Below are positions 1 to 7,715 of a stretch of 64,000 nucleotides of DNA, piece by piece. A program made the position numbers and the translations under genes. Source of the stretch: Thalassotalea sp. PP2-459 (GTDB lineage: Bacteria > Pseudomonadota > Gammaproteobacteria > Enterobacterales > Alteromonadaceae). The stretch covers positions 62,001-126,000 of the forward strand of contig NZ_MKQD01000054.1 of assembly GCF_001913705.1 (NCBI RefSeq). The letters run 5' to 3'. Numbering within the stretch: the first letter of the stretch is position 1; each line of letters starts with the position of its first letter. The notes beneath the pieces are model-generated. The model did not search any database and was not told where the DNA came from. It saw only the letters and a list, made by a program, of their open reading frames with translations.

Positions 1-1
1 T

Positions 2-1711
2 GACAATAAAGTTGCCTTGACAGATTGTCAAAACACTAAGCCTAGCCAGTTATGGCGTTATGATTTAGCAGATAAATTACTGGTTAATGAATCAACAGAT
101 AAATGTGTAACAAGCGCTGATAGCCTTCTGGTACTTAATACGTGTCAAGGTTCAGCAAACCAACAATGGGTATTTGAGGATAATATTTTCTCACAAGATG
201 GGCATTCCTTTGATGTGAATATGAGTGAGTTAAGCCTTATTGTTTATGCAACTCATGGTGGTATTAATCAGCAATGGTTCGTACCTTCTGTGGCCGCTGA
301 ATCAATTGATGAGAATTATGTAAGCAGCTTTCCTATTTCACGCGCTAATAAAAGTGCCTACACCATGGAACAAACCATGGATATCATCAATAGAAGAACC
401 CCAATCGACGAACCATTACCTTTTCCGCGAGATGTGAGTGAATTTCCAGGTGATGTTTCAGCTGATAAACCGCGTATTACGAAGCAAGTCACTTTTAATC
501 GATATTTTTATGAAGATACCACGTCTGATACATTGGATAGACAGCACTGGATAAATACTGGCACCTACGCTGTTGCAGGTGAAATTATTGAAATTGACGT
601 AACAGCTGAAGAAAATATTGATGAGTTATATGCCATTATCAATGTGCATACCGATGCATTAGGGTTAAATTCAGCAAATGTGGTAGCCGATAATAGCGTC
701 AAACGTTTTCCTAGCGTGTCTACAAAAATTAGATTACACAACGGCAAGAATCAACTACGAAGCCAGTATGGTGGCCAAGTTGTGATCGCATCGAATAAGT
801 CAGATGATAGTGATGTGACGATAAATGTGTCTAATGTTATTGAAACTACCTATTTCAAACTTGGTCGAGATAATTATAGTGACTGGTTAGCAATCCGCGA
901 TAAAAGTGCCCCTTGGGGCGTACTAGAAGGCGAGCATGCGGTACTTGATTTATCTAAAGCTGAATTGCAAAAAGTTGATGACCCAGAAAAGTTATTAAAA
1001 ACCTTCGATCAAACTGTAACCCTTGTACGCGATCTCGCTGGCTTTGAAGATGATGCTACGGGCGTACATAAAATGCCTACCTTAAAAGAACGTTTTGTTT
1101 CTGATGTTCAAATCACCGCAGGTTTTGCCCATGCAGGTTTTCCCATTATGGCTAGCCCAGGCTGGAATTTATATTCACTAGATACCGCACAAAATAATGG
1201 TTGGGGTAACTGGCATGAAACTGGTCATAACTACCAGCAGTTCTGTTTATGGAGCAGCGCGTTTGGCACAGAATCAACCGTGAATTTATTTTCACTTTAC
1301 GCACAAGAAAACGTCAATCAACCTTCTAGAATTCAAATAGAAAATAGATATACCAATGCGATTAATAAATTAAATGATAACTTTTCTTTTACAAACGATG
1401 CAGATGTCTGGGATAAATTAGTCTTTTTAATGCAAATTAAACATGCTCTACCTGATATCGGTTGGGATATGTTTAGACAATTAAATAGACGTTTTAGAGA
1501 GATGGATACTACGCAGCAAGCATCAGTATGCCAAAGTGATGAAGCTAGTTTTAGCATGACGTTTGAATTGCTTAGCGATATTACTGGCTATGACTTAACA
1601 ACTCATTTTAAAACCTGGGGAGTTAATGTATCCGAAGCAAGTTATCAAAAAGTAGCGGATAAAAATTTACCTCAACCACCAGTAAATATTTCAGGTGTGA
1701 ATCCACAGTAA
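2..1711 (+). CDS. M60-family metallopeptidase with ricin-type lectin repeats, 5'-truncated
   Basis: The reading frame is open to the first base of the window, so the N-terminus (including any signal peptide) lies upstream; a TTG at 17 is in frame but is not a convincing start. The first ~100 visible residues contain repeated Q-x-W motifs (QLW, QQW, QQW), typical of a ricin-B beta-trefoil carbohydrate-binding module. Further on is WHETGHNYQQ, with HETGH at residues 400-404 counted from the TTG, and a Glu 15 residues after the second His (FGTEST). This matches the HExxH-x(8-28)-E zinc site of M60 enhancin/SslE-like peptidases, which cut mucin-type glycoproteins. I infer a secreted or surface protease acting on glycosylated protein. 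A strong terminator follows the stop codon, so it is the end of its own transcript. Confidence 0.85.
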   Translation, partial: DNKVALTDCQNTKPSQLWRYDLADKLLVNESTDKCVTSADSLLVLNTCQGSANQQWVFEDNIFSQDGHSFDVNMSELSLIVYATHGGINQQWFVPSVAAESIDENYVSSFPISRANKSAYTMEQTMDIINRRTPIDEPLPFPRDVSEFPGDVSADKPRITKQVTFNRYFYEDTTSDTLDRQHWINTGTYAVAGEIIEIDVTAEENIDELYAIINVHTDALGLNSANVVADNSVKRFPSVSTKIRLHNGKNQLRSQYGGQVVIASNKSDDSDVTINVSNVIETTYFKLGRDNYSDWLAIRDKSAPWGVLEGEHAVLDLSKAELQKVDDPEKLLKTFDQTVTLVRDLAGFEDDATGVHKMPTLKERFVSDVQITAGFAHAGFPIMASPGWNLYSLDTAQNNGWGNWHETGHNYQQFCLWSSAFGTESTVNLFSLYAQENVNQPSRIQIENRYTNAINKLNDNFSFTNDADVWDKLVFLMQIKHALPDIGWDMFRQLNRRFREMDTTQQASVCQSDEASFSMTFELLSDITGYDLTTHFKTWGVNVSEASYQKVADKNLPQPPVNISGVNPQ

Positions 1712-1737
1712 ATTCAGTGATGATAGAATGAAGAACA

Positions 1738-1765
1738 AGGCACAACTTATGTTGTGCCTTTTTTT
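1738..1765 (+). terminator. Rho-independent terminator of the M60 peptidase gene
   Basis: A perfect 9-bp stem (AGGCACAAC / GTTGTGCCT) with a TTAT loop is followed by a run of T. It starts 27 bases after the M60 stop codon. Confidence 0.9.
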
Positions 1766-1909
1766 GACCTTTAATTAATCGAATATTGATATTAAGGAAA
1801 GAAGATATTGCAAAGAAACTGCAAGGATTAAAAAGCATTAGCTGAATATTTTTCTTGATACGTATATCATGTAATCATCATTAAAATGAATTCATTATTA
1901 AGAGTAAAG

Positions 1910-2551
1910 ATGCAAAAAGGGTTAATGGTTGTATGCGATGGCAGTAATGGGGCAGGTAAAACAACGGTTATCGAAAAGTTAAAAGCGCATGTTATTCATC
2001 AAGGCTTAGAGGTTGTTTTAACAAGAGAACCAGGTGGTACACCGATAAGCGAAAAAATTAGAGAAATAATACTCGATAAGAATAACGCAGAAATGTTTGA
2101 TATTACCGAACTGTTATTATTTGCAGCATCTAGAGCACAACACGTCAATGAAAAGATTCTTCCGGCAGTAGAACGCGGTGCCGTGGTTATTTGCGATCGG
2201 TTCGATGCCGCGACCTTTAGTTTTCAACACTATGCGAGAGGTATTGATTTAACCTTGATAAAAACCATTAATGACATTGCAAAAAATGGCTTCCAGCCTG
2301 ATATGAATATTATTTTAGATCTTGATCCCGTTATTGGTTTATCGCGCGTATATGGCCGCGGTGATAAATTAGATAGGATGGAAGATGAAAAATTAGATTT
2401 CTTGATCAAAGCACGAGAAGGTTACCTTGCGCAGGCACGAGAGAATCCAGATACTTTTACCGTCATTGATGCTGCTAATACTAAACAACAGGTTGCTGAC
2501 GATGCTATTCGCTGTTTAAATTCATTGCTTGTTGCTCGTGGTATTATTTAA
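1910..2551 (+). CDS. tmk: Thymidylate kinase (dTMP kinase)
   Basis: It phosphorylates dTMP to dTDP in the cytoplasm for dTTP synthesis. Visible signatures are the P-loop GSNGAGKTT, TREPGGTPISEKIR, the DRF motif (DRFDAATFSFQHYARG) and a lid/C-terminal segment with DRMEDEKLDF. I chose the ATG at 1910 (213 aa): AAGAG lies 5 bases upstream and the protein then begins just before the P-loop strand, as usual. An ATG at 1886 would add 8 residues without a visible ribosome site. The P-loop context DGSNGAGK differs from the usual EGxEGAGK. The gene follows an M60 peptidase gene, whereas mltG is the usual upstream neighbour. holB follows after about 150 bases. Confidence 0.9.
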   Translation: MQKGLMVVCDGSNGAGKTTVIEKLKAHVIHQGLEVVLTREPGGTPISEKIREIILDKNNAEMFDITELLLFAASRAQHVNEKILPAVERGAVVICDRFDAATFSFQHYARGIDLTLIKTINDIAKNGFQPDMNIILDLDPVIGLSRVYGRGDKLDRMEDEKLDFLIKAREGYLAQARENPDTFTVIDAANTKQQVADDAIRCLNSLLVARGII

Positions 2552-2704
2552 CGTTTTAGCTATGTTTTACTAAAATAACTAATGGTAAGATCAAGGTGTT
2601 AAATTCAAGCATATTCGATAGTGTAATTATCAAGTGTTTGTGCTGTTATTCGTTTTTTGCAATTCACAAGCAGAAGTTTCTCCAGCTTATCACAGGTTAA
2701 TGTA

Positions 2705-3667
2705 ATGACTACATCTTGGTTATCGTCACATAAGCAACTGCTTTTACAGCAGATAAAACAGCAAACATTACCGCATGCTTTAATGGTTACAGGCGTTGCA
2801 GGTTCAGGAAAACTTGAATTAGTGAATTGGTTAGCACAAGCACTATTGTGCCAAGTTTCATTCGTAGATGAGACAAACGGCATTGTGCCTTGTCTACAAT
2901 GTAAAGGTTGTCATTTAGTCAAACAAGCGTCTCACCCTGACTTATTCCATGTTGAGTTAACCGGCAATAATGTTGGAGTTGATCAGGTAAGAGCATTAGG
3001 CCGATTTCTTGAAAAAACCGCGCAGTTTGGCCAACACCAAGTGGCAATTGTGCATCAAGCAGATAAACTTACGGAATCGGCTGGTAACGCGTTACTTAAA
3101 ACACTGGAAGAGCCAACCAAAAATAGCTTTATTGTCTTGATTGCAAATGATGAACAACGTTTATTACCGACGTTAATTAGTCGATGCCGTGTCGTTGCTA
3201 TTCGACCGCCTATCGGTGAGGGTTTATTACAGGAATTAGGCGGCCAAAGTGATGACCCATTTGTAAATTTGTCACATTTACCTGAAATTACTGATCCAAA
3301 AATAATGGCACAGTTTCATCAAACACGTGAAAAGTTTCATTATTTTATCACGACAACTCATGGTCGAATGGCATTGCTTGAACTTTTAAAATCTAATGAT
3401 AATAGTGCTCGTTGGCTAGAAAAAATAATAACTGATTTAGTACGAGGGCAATCACAATGGTTGCATGTTGAACCAACAAACGTATCATTTACTAATGACC
3501 TAACAAAGCAGCAGTTTTGGCAAATATATAATATCATCAAACAATTTAATCAAAAAAGTGCAAAATTAAGCCAGTTTAATCGTGAATTTGGTTTAGAAAA
3601 ACTACTGGTCGATATACAAATGATTTTGCAAAACAAGGAGAACGAATATGGAACCGCTCTATCTTGA
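2705..3667 (+). CDS. holB: DNA polymerase III subunit delta'
   Basis: This is a subunit of the clamp loader that places the beta sliding clamp on DNA. The N-terminal AAA+ region has a GVAGSGK P-loop (residues about 30-36), a zinc-type cysteine cluster (CLQCKGCH with an upstream Cys), the sequence KLTESAGNALLKTLEEP and the SRC motif (LISRCRVV). The ATG at 2705 is preferred (320 aa): MTTSWLSSHKQLL fits the family N-terminus. The longer frame would begin at a TTG at 2657. The 3' end overlaps the PilZ gene by 20 bases, so the two are translationally coupled. Confidence 0.92.
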   Translation: MTTSWLSSHKQLLLQQIKQQTLPHALMVTGVAGSGKLELVNWLAQALLCQVSFVDETNGIVPCLQCKGCHLVKQASHPDLFHVELTGNNVGVDQVRALGRFLEKTAQFGQHQVAIVHQADKLTESAGNALLKTLEEPTKNSFIVLIANDEQRLLPTLISRCRVVAIRPPIGEGLLQELGGQSDDPFVNLSHLPEITDPKIMAQFHQTREKFHYFITTTHGRMALLELLKSNDNSARWLEKIITDLVRGQSQWLHVEPTNVSFTNDLTKQQFWQIYNIIKQFNQKSAKLSQFNREFGLEKLLVDIQMILQNKENEYGTALS

Positions 3668-3974
3668 GTTTGTAAGTGAAAGAGATTTATATCAATCTTA
3701 TATGCCGTTTGTAAAAAAAGGCGGATTATTTGTGAGAACTACAGAAACGTTTGAGCTTGATACAGATATAGAATTACAGGTACTTTTGCCTGATTCATTA
3801 GAGCCTTCAACTATTGTCGGTAAAGTGTGTTGGATAACACCCGTAGGTGCACAAAATGGCACGCCGGCAGGTATTGGGATCAGCTTTATTGAAGATCCTG
3901 AAAGTACTCGAAGCCAAATAGAAAAATCGATAGGACGCTTGCTGAGTTCATCTGATCCTACACTTACCATGTAA
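3648..3974 (+). CDS. pilZ: PilZ-domain protein, type IV pilus assembly type
   Basis: A 108-aa protein that is one compact PilZ beta-barrel. In the P. aeruginosa PilZ family such proteins are needed for type IV pilus assembly. The RxxxR and (D/N)xSxxG motifs that bind cyclic di-GMP are missing: the second is replaced by VKKGGLFVRT. This fits the PilZ subgroup that does not bind the nucleotide. AAGGAG lies upstream of the ATG, inside the end of holB. The order tmk-holB-pilZ-tatD is a common gammaproteobacterial arrangement. Confidence 0.88.
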   Translation: MEPLYLEFVSERDLYQSYMPFVKKGGLFVRTTETFELDTDIELQVLLPDSLEPSTIVGKVCWITPVGAQNGTPAGIGISFIEDPESTRSQIEKSIGRLLSSSDPTLTM

Positions 3975-3991
3975 ATATTAAGGAATATTCG

Positions 3992-4759
3992 TTGTATATT
4001 GATTCTCACTGTCACTTAGATCGACTTGATTTATCAGAGTTTGATAATAATTTAGATAATGTTGTAGCAGCAGCAACTTCTGCTGGTGTGAGCCACTTAT
4101 TGTGTGTTTGTGTGACGCTAAAAGACTTCCCCGCAATGGCTGAGAAAACTGCGCATTTTGATAATGTATTATTATCTTGCGGTGCACACCCTTTAAACCA
4201 AGAAGATGCCATAAATGAAAACAACCTTGCCCAGTTAGCGACGCATCCCCGTGTTATTGCTATAGGTGAAACAGGGTTAGATTATCATTACGCACCTGAA
4301 ACTAAAGACCTACAATTAGATTCGTTTCGTAAACATGTTCGTGTTGCTAGAGCATGTGATAAACCGCTTATTATTCATACTCGTGATGCTCAACAAGATA
4401 CATTAACAATTCTACGTGATGAAAAAGCAAGTGATGTTGGTGGTATTTTACATTGCTTTACTGAAACTTGGGACATGGCTGAGCAAGCGATTGAATTAGG
4501 TTTTTATATTTCATTTTCAGGTATCGTGACGTTTAAAAACGCCAGTGCTTTAAGGGAAGTGGCTAAATTAGTGCCAGATGATCGTTTTTTAATTGAAACA
4601 GACTCTCCTTATTTGGCGCCGGTTCCTCATAGAGGGAAGCAGAATCAACCCGCTTATGTCGTGGAAGTAGCTAAACACTTAGCGAGTATTCGTGGCCAAT
4701 CTGTGGAAGATATTGCAAGGCTATCATCTGAAAATTACCGTCGGTTATTTAAACTTTAA
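3992..4759 (+). CDS. TatD-family metal-dependent hydrolase (YcfH type)
   Basis: A 255-aa TIM-barrel metal-dependent hydrolase; relatives are 3'-5' DNases or D-aminoacyl-tRNA deacylase-like enzymes. Metal-site motifs appear in order: SHCHLD at the N-terminus, GETGLDYHY (residues about 91-99), IIHTRDA, LHCFTE and ETDSPYLAP. The start is TTG at 3992, with AAGGA about 8 bases upstream and the SHCHLD motif immediately after; no ATG fits. It is the last gene of the holB-pilZ-tatD run. Its exact substrate cannot be read from sequence. Confidence 0.9.
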   Translation: MYIDSHCHLDRLDLSEFDNNLDNVVAAATSAGVSHLLCVCVTLKDFPAMAEKTAHFDNVLLSCGAHPLNQEDAINENNLAQLATHPRVIAIGETGLDYHYAPETKDLQLDSFRKHVRVARACDKPLIIHTRDAQQDTLTILRDEKASDVGGILHCFTETWDMAEQAIELGFYISFSGIVTFKNASALREVAKLVPDDRFLIETDSPYLAPVPHRGKQNQPAYVVEVAKHLASIRGQSVEDIARLSSENYRRLFKL

Positions 4760-4782
4760 TTGATTTATTAGCCCCAAAAAAT

Positions 4783-4807
4783 AGCCCGAAACGAGGAGTT
4801 TCGGGCT
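4783..4807 (-). terminator. Terminator acting on the minus strand, between tatD and the LytTR gene
   Basis: A perfect 10-bp stem (AGCCCGAAAC / GTTTCGGGCT, 5-base loop) is followed by ATTTTTT only on the minus strand. On the plus strand no T-tract follows, although the position just after tatD means it may work both ways. A second hairpin (GGCTCA / TGAGCC, 4816-4837) lies beside it. Confidence 0.7.
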
Positions 4808-5257
4808 CAGGGGATGGCTCAAAATAAGAAATGAGCCGTGCGCTAATTAACAAGTTCTATCGCAAATCAATGAATAGGTAAGCGAGCATCATTGTTTAAT
4901 ATTTGAACTGTTAAAAGTAATTGTAGTGCATAAAAGTTGAATTGCTAGATAATTTTTTATTTATTTGTAGTTCCTTGATAATAAAAGATAATTATTCATA
5001 TAGATGTATGGTAAATAAAAGTTATCCTAAGGTTATGAACGACATTGCCACACCTTATGCACAGAGTTATTAAGGGGGTTCAAAACACTAGACGTGGGTA
5101 TCAGCCCTATCAGACACGATGTTAACTATTTCGGGTTTGCTTTGTGCTTTGTTTATGCCTACTTAGTACTTGTATGAAAGCGTTAAGATATTTTAGGGAT
5201 AGAACGATAATGTTTGAAGCTGTGAATACTCATTTAGCTGACTCTTTTACTGCTTGG
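4808..5257. other. Intergenic stretch with no recognised gene
   Basis: About 450 bases between the 4783 terminator and the stop codon of the minus-strand LytTR gene. I see no coding region, tRNA or riboswitch. A TTAGGGATA element at 5193-5201 matches the direct repeat found in the LytTR promoter region. If the LytTR transcript runs to the minus-strand terminator, this is a long 3' untranslated region that could hold a small RNA. Confidence 0.4.
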
Positions 5258-6121
5258 TTAGCTTAACATTAACTTTAATCCGTCTTTGTAGCGCCTAGAT
5301 AAATTTAACCTTTTGCCTGATTGCATTTTTACTTCGCTATCGCCACTACTCAGCGGAGTAATTGATTCGATTGCATCTAACCTTACCGCATGAGAACGGT
5401 GAATTCGGCAAAACCCTTTGTTTTCCAATTTTGCTATTAATGCCGTTAAGGTCGAACGAATAGGGTACACACGCTCATCAATATGTAAATTTACATAATT
5501 TCCGGAGGCTTCCATCCACTCTACATGTTCAATTTTTATAATAAACTCTTTGCCAAGTTTCTTGATTAGCAACCGATCAATATTTGGGGTTCGTTGTTGG
5601 TTATCAATTTGTGGCTCTCCTTCCTGAATAGGGTTTGCTTCACCCTGTAATCTACTGAGTATAAAGCGGTAAGCGTGAATAAAGATCACAAAAAACACAA
5701 AAGACCAGGTATCTTTTCTCAGCTCATAGAGCATTTCGAAACTGATATTACCAAAATCATAGTGACGAGAATTTAATGCGTAGATAAATTTTCGCATAAG
5801 TACCATCAATAAGACATGACAGAATGAAAAGACAATTGCAGCGCTAAAATAGATAGCGAATGTACGCTTAATTTGTTGCCCGTTAAGAGGGACTCTATTG
5901 ATTAAAGTGATGATTAATGGAAACAATAGAAGTGAGCTTAAAGCGCTAGTATATTCCCATGTAAAAGGCTCCCATAAACTAAAAGGTAAAGTGCCTCCGG
6001 TACGCTTGGCTTCCATCAGTACAGATGTTGCTAGTACTGTGGCATTAATGAAAAAATAACAAAATAAAAACAGCATTTCATAGCGCATTTTATTCCGCTG
6101 GTAATGCATTAATGTATCCAC
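5258..6121 (-). CDS. Membrane-anchored LytTR-family transcriptional regulator
   Basis: A 287-aa protein. The N-terminal part has four hydrophobic segments (about residues 14-36, 55-75, 85-108 and 137-157), followed by a polar linker and a C-terminal LytTR DNA-binding domain (about 183-287; WMEASGNYVNLH, FCRIHRSHAV, SRRYKDGLKLML). There is no response-regulator receiver domain, so the signal probably arrives through the membrane part. AAGAGGT precedes the ATG by 11 bases. It is divergent from an acyltransferase gene. Two TTATCCCTAA direct repeats between them suggest that it controls itself and its neighbour, since LytTR proteins bind paired direct repeats. The signal is unknown. Confidence 0.85.
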   Translation of the reverse strand: MDTLMHYQRNKMRYEMLFLFCYFFINATVLATSVLMEAKRTGGTLPFSLWEPFTWEYTSALSSLLLFPLIITLINRVPLNGQQIKRTFAIYFSAAIVFSFCHVLLMVLMRKFIYALNSRHYDFGNISFEMLYELRKDTWSFVFFVIFIHAYRFILSRLQGEANPIQEGEPQIDNQQRTPNIDRLLIKKLGKEFIIKIEHVEWMEASGNYVNLHIDERVYPIRSTLTALIAKLENKGFCRIHRSHAVRLDAIESITPLSSGDSEVKMQSGKRLNLSRRYKDGLKLMLS

Positions 6122-6150
6122 AACGATTTTTACCTCTTTTGTAATTAACC

Positions 6151-6180
6151 TTATCCCTAAACGCCACCGTTTATCCCTAA
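6151..6180. promoter_or_regulatory. Paired 10-bp direct repeat, candidate LytTR operator
   Basis: TTATCCCTAA occurs at 6151-6160 and again, identically, at 6171-6180, a 20-bp period that puts both copies on the same face of the helix. It lies 30 bases upstream of the LytTR start codon and 87 bases upstream of the acyltransferase start codon. LytTR proteins are known to bind tandem direct repeats of about 9-10 bp. Confidence 0.6.
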
Positions 6181-6266
6181 CTATTGTTTATTAAGCCTTT
6201 TTCACAGTTTCCGTTAATAAACTCATTCATCATAACAGTATTTGAACACAAAGGAATATCAATACT

Positions 6267-7547
6267 ATGAGTTACCCATCAATAAAGGATGTTATAAAAA
6301 AGGTTAACTTTCGACCTCAAGATCACTCACAGATGCCACAAAGACGTTATGATCTTGACTGGTTGAGAGTCATTTTATTTAGTTTATTAATTATTCATCA
6401 TGTAGGTATGTTTTATGTACTCAATTGGGGGTTCCATGCAAAAAGCCAATACCGCTATGAATGGTTAGAAAGTGTGCTTTTAGTGGTTGAGCCTTGGCGT
6501 ATGCCAGCCATTTGGTTTATTTCCGGTGTCGCTATCAGGTTTATTCTAATAAAAGTGACGATTTTATCTTTTATTTCACTACGCAGTTTACGACTGTTAT
6601 TACCATTAGCCTTCGGGATCTTTATTGTCGTCCCTCCTCAATTATATATAGAAATGACGGCAAATGGCGATATTGTCATGGATTTTTGGCGATTTATGCA
6701 GGCGTTTTATGATCCACAATCAACATTATTTGAACAGTATCAGGCAGGTATATGGCCTCATATTGATGTGAACCATTTATGGTACTTACGATCGCTATGG
6801 TATTACTCATTAACGTTGGTATTTTTGTTACCCGCTTTAAACAGTAACATTATCGAAGGGCTTAAGTCATGGCTAGCGAGTAGACATGGGTTTTGGACGG
6901 TTTTATGCTTAATTGTCTGCGTTTTTGCTGTTCAAATAATATGGAGAAATGATGAGACACGTTATCCCATAGGCTTTCTGTTTTTAATGCTAGGTTATCT
7001 GGTCGGTTGGCATACGGTATTTTGGCAAAAACTGCTTACGGCTATAAGGCCATTATGCGCTAGTTTTATTGTGCTTTGTATTTGCTTTCTGATTGTCTAT
7101 AACCTTTATTATCTTGATATGTATAAGGGAATTGAGCTTCCTCACTTAATTGAAGCGATTAGTTTATTTACTTATAGTGCGTTACGCATAGTAGGTTTAT
7201 TTTTAGTGTTAGCGCTTAGCCATCGTTTTTTAACTAAAAAAACACAAAAACTCGCTTACTTTAACGAAGCAGTATATCCATTTTATCTTTTACATCAGTC
7301 TATAATTTTGGTGGCAGGCTATTACTTAACACAGTTATCGTTAGGGGCAGTGTTTGAGTCACTGATACTGCTATTTATTACAACAGCCATGTGTTTTCTG
7401 CTTTTTGAGTTGATCAAACGTATTGAGCTATTACGCCCATTCTTTGGCTTGAAAATGCAAGGTAGTTATCCTTCATGGAGTGTTTCATTAGGTTATATCA
7501 TCGGCGGTCTTCTGATCAGCCCTTTAATTTATCAATTAATTTTTTAA
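6267..7547 (+). CDS. Acyltransferase-3 family membrane protein (OpgC/MdoC-like)
   Basis: A 426-aa polytopic membrane protein with about ten hydrophobic segments. The start RRYDLDWLRVILFSLLIIHH carries the conserved Arg and His near the first helix that are typical of acyltransferase-3 enzymes, which transfer acyl groups to sugars or other acceptors across the inner membrane. The closest type I recognise is the glucan succinyltransferase-like group; the true acceptor is unknown. AAAGGA lies about 11 bases upstream of the ATG. It is divergent from a LytTR membrane regulator and is probably its target. Confidence 0.82.
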   Translation: MSYPSIKDVIKKVNFRPQDHSQMPQRRYDLDWLRVILFSLLIIHHVGMFYVLNWGFHAKSQYRYEWLESVLLVVEPWRMPAIWFISGVAIRFILIKVTILSFISLRSLRLLLPLAFGIFIVVPPQLYIEMTANGDIVMDFWRFMQAFYDPQSTLFEQYQAGIWPHIDVNHLWYLRSLWYYSLTLVFLLPALNSNIIEGLKSWLASRHGFWTVLCLIVCVFAVQIIWRNDETRYPIGFLFLMLGYLVGWHTVFWQKLLTAIRPLCASFIVLCICFLIVYNLYYLDMYKGIELPHLIEAISLFTYSALRIVGLFLVLALSHRFLTKKTQKLAYFNEAVYPFYLLHQSIILVAGYYLTQLSLGAVFESLILLFITTAMCFLLFELIKRIELLRPFFGLKMQGSYPSWSVSLGYIIGGLLISPLIYQLIF

Positions 7548-7564
7548 GCAATCAAACGCAATAT

Positions 7565-7615
7565 GTGATGATGTTTAAAACATGATTAGCGTCGCATCAC
7601 AGCGTTTATTTTTTA
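7565..7615 (+). terminator. Possible terminator after the acyltransferase gene
   Basis: An outer stem (GTGATG / CATCAC) encloses a smaller palindrome (ATGTTT-A-AAACAT), followed by a T-rich stretch. The structure is imperfect. Confidence 0.3.
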
Positions 7616-7627
7616 TTTTACACCTTA

Positions 7628-7639
7628 AGTGTCGACAAT
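7628..7639. promoter_or_regulatory. Upstream PrpR-type operator (O1)
   Basis: AGTGTCGACAAT matches the palindrome ATTGTCGACAAT at 7702 in 11 of 12 positions. Its centre is 74 bp from that of the downstream copy, close to seven helical turns. It lies upstream of the predicted -35 element. Confidence 0.6.
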
Positions 7640-7655
7640 TATATTTATTGAACCC

Positions 7656-7683
7656 TTGAATTAGTTTTATTATCGGTTATGAT
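7656..7683 (+). promoter_or_regulatory. Predicted sigma-70 promoter of prpR
   Basis: A -35 element TTGAAT (7656-7661) and a -10 element TATGAT (7678-7683) are separated by 16 bases. Transcription would begin near 7690, giving a leader of about 26 bases that contains the O2 operator. Confidence 0.5.
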
Positions 7684-7701
7684 CGCTGCAATATTTTTTA
7701 G

Positions 7702-7713
7702 ATTGTCGACAAT
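7702..7713. promoter_or_regulatory. PrpR-type operator (O2) abutting the start codon
   Basis: ATTGTCGACAAT is a perfect 12-bp palindrome ending 2 bases before the ATG at 7716. Its form suits a GntR-family dimer, and the gene that follows encodes one, so autoregulation is inferred. It occupies the position where a Shine-Dalgarno sequence would be; none is present. Confidence 0.7.
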
Positions 7714-7715
7714 TT

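Noticed and set aside
5060-5130. Possible tRNA, because of GGGGGTTCAAAAC
   Set aside because: No cloverleaf can be built around it: acceptor and anticodon stems do not pair.
5210-5266. An 18-codon ORF (MFEAVNTHLADSFTAWLA) overlapping the end of the LytTR gene
   Set aside because: It has only a weak AGGG upstream, overlaps the opposite-strand gene, and is too short to support by sequence alone.
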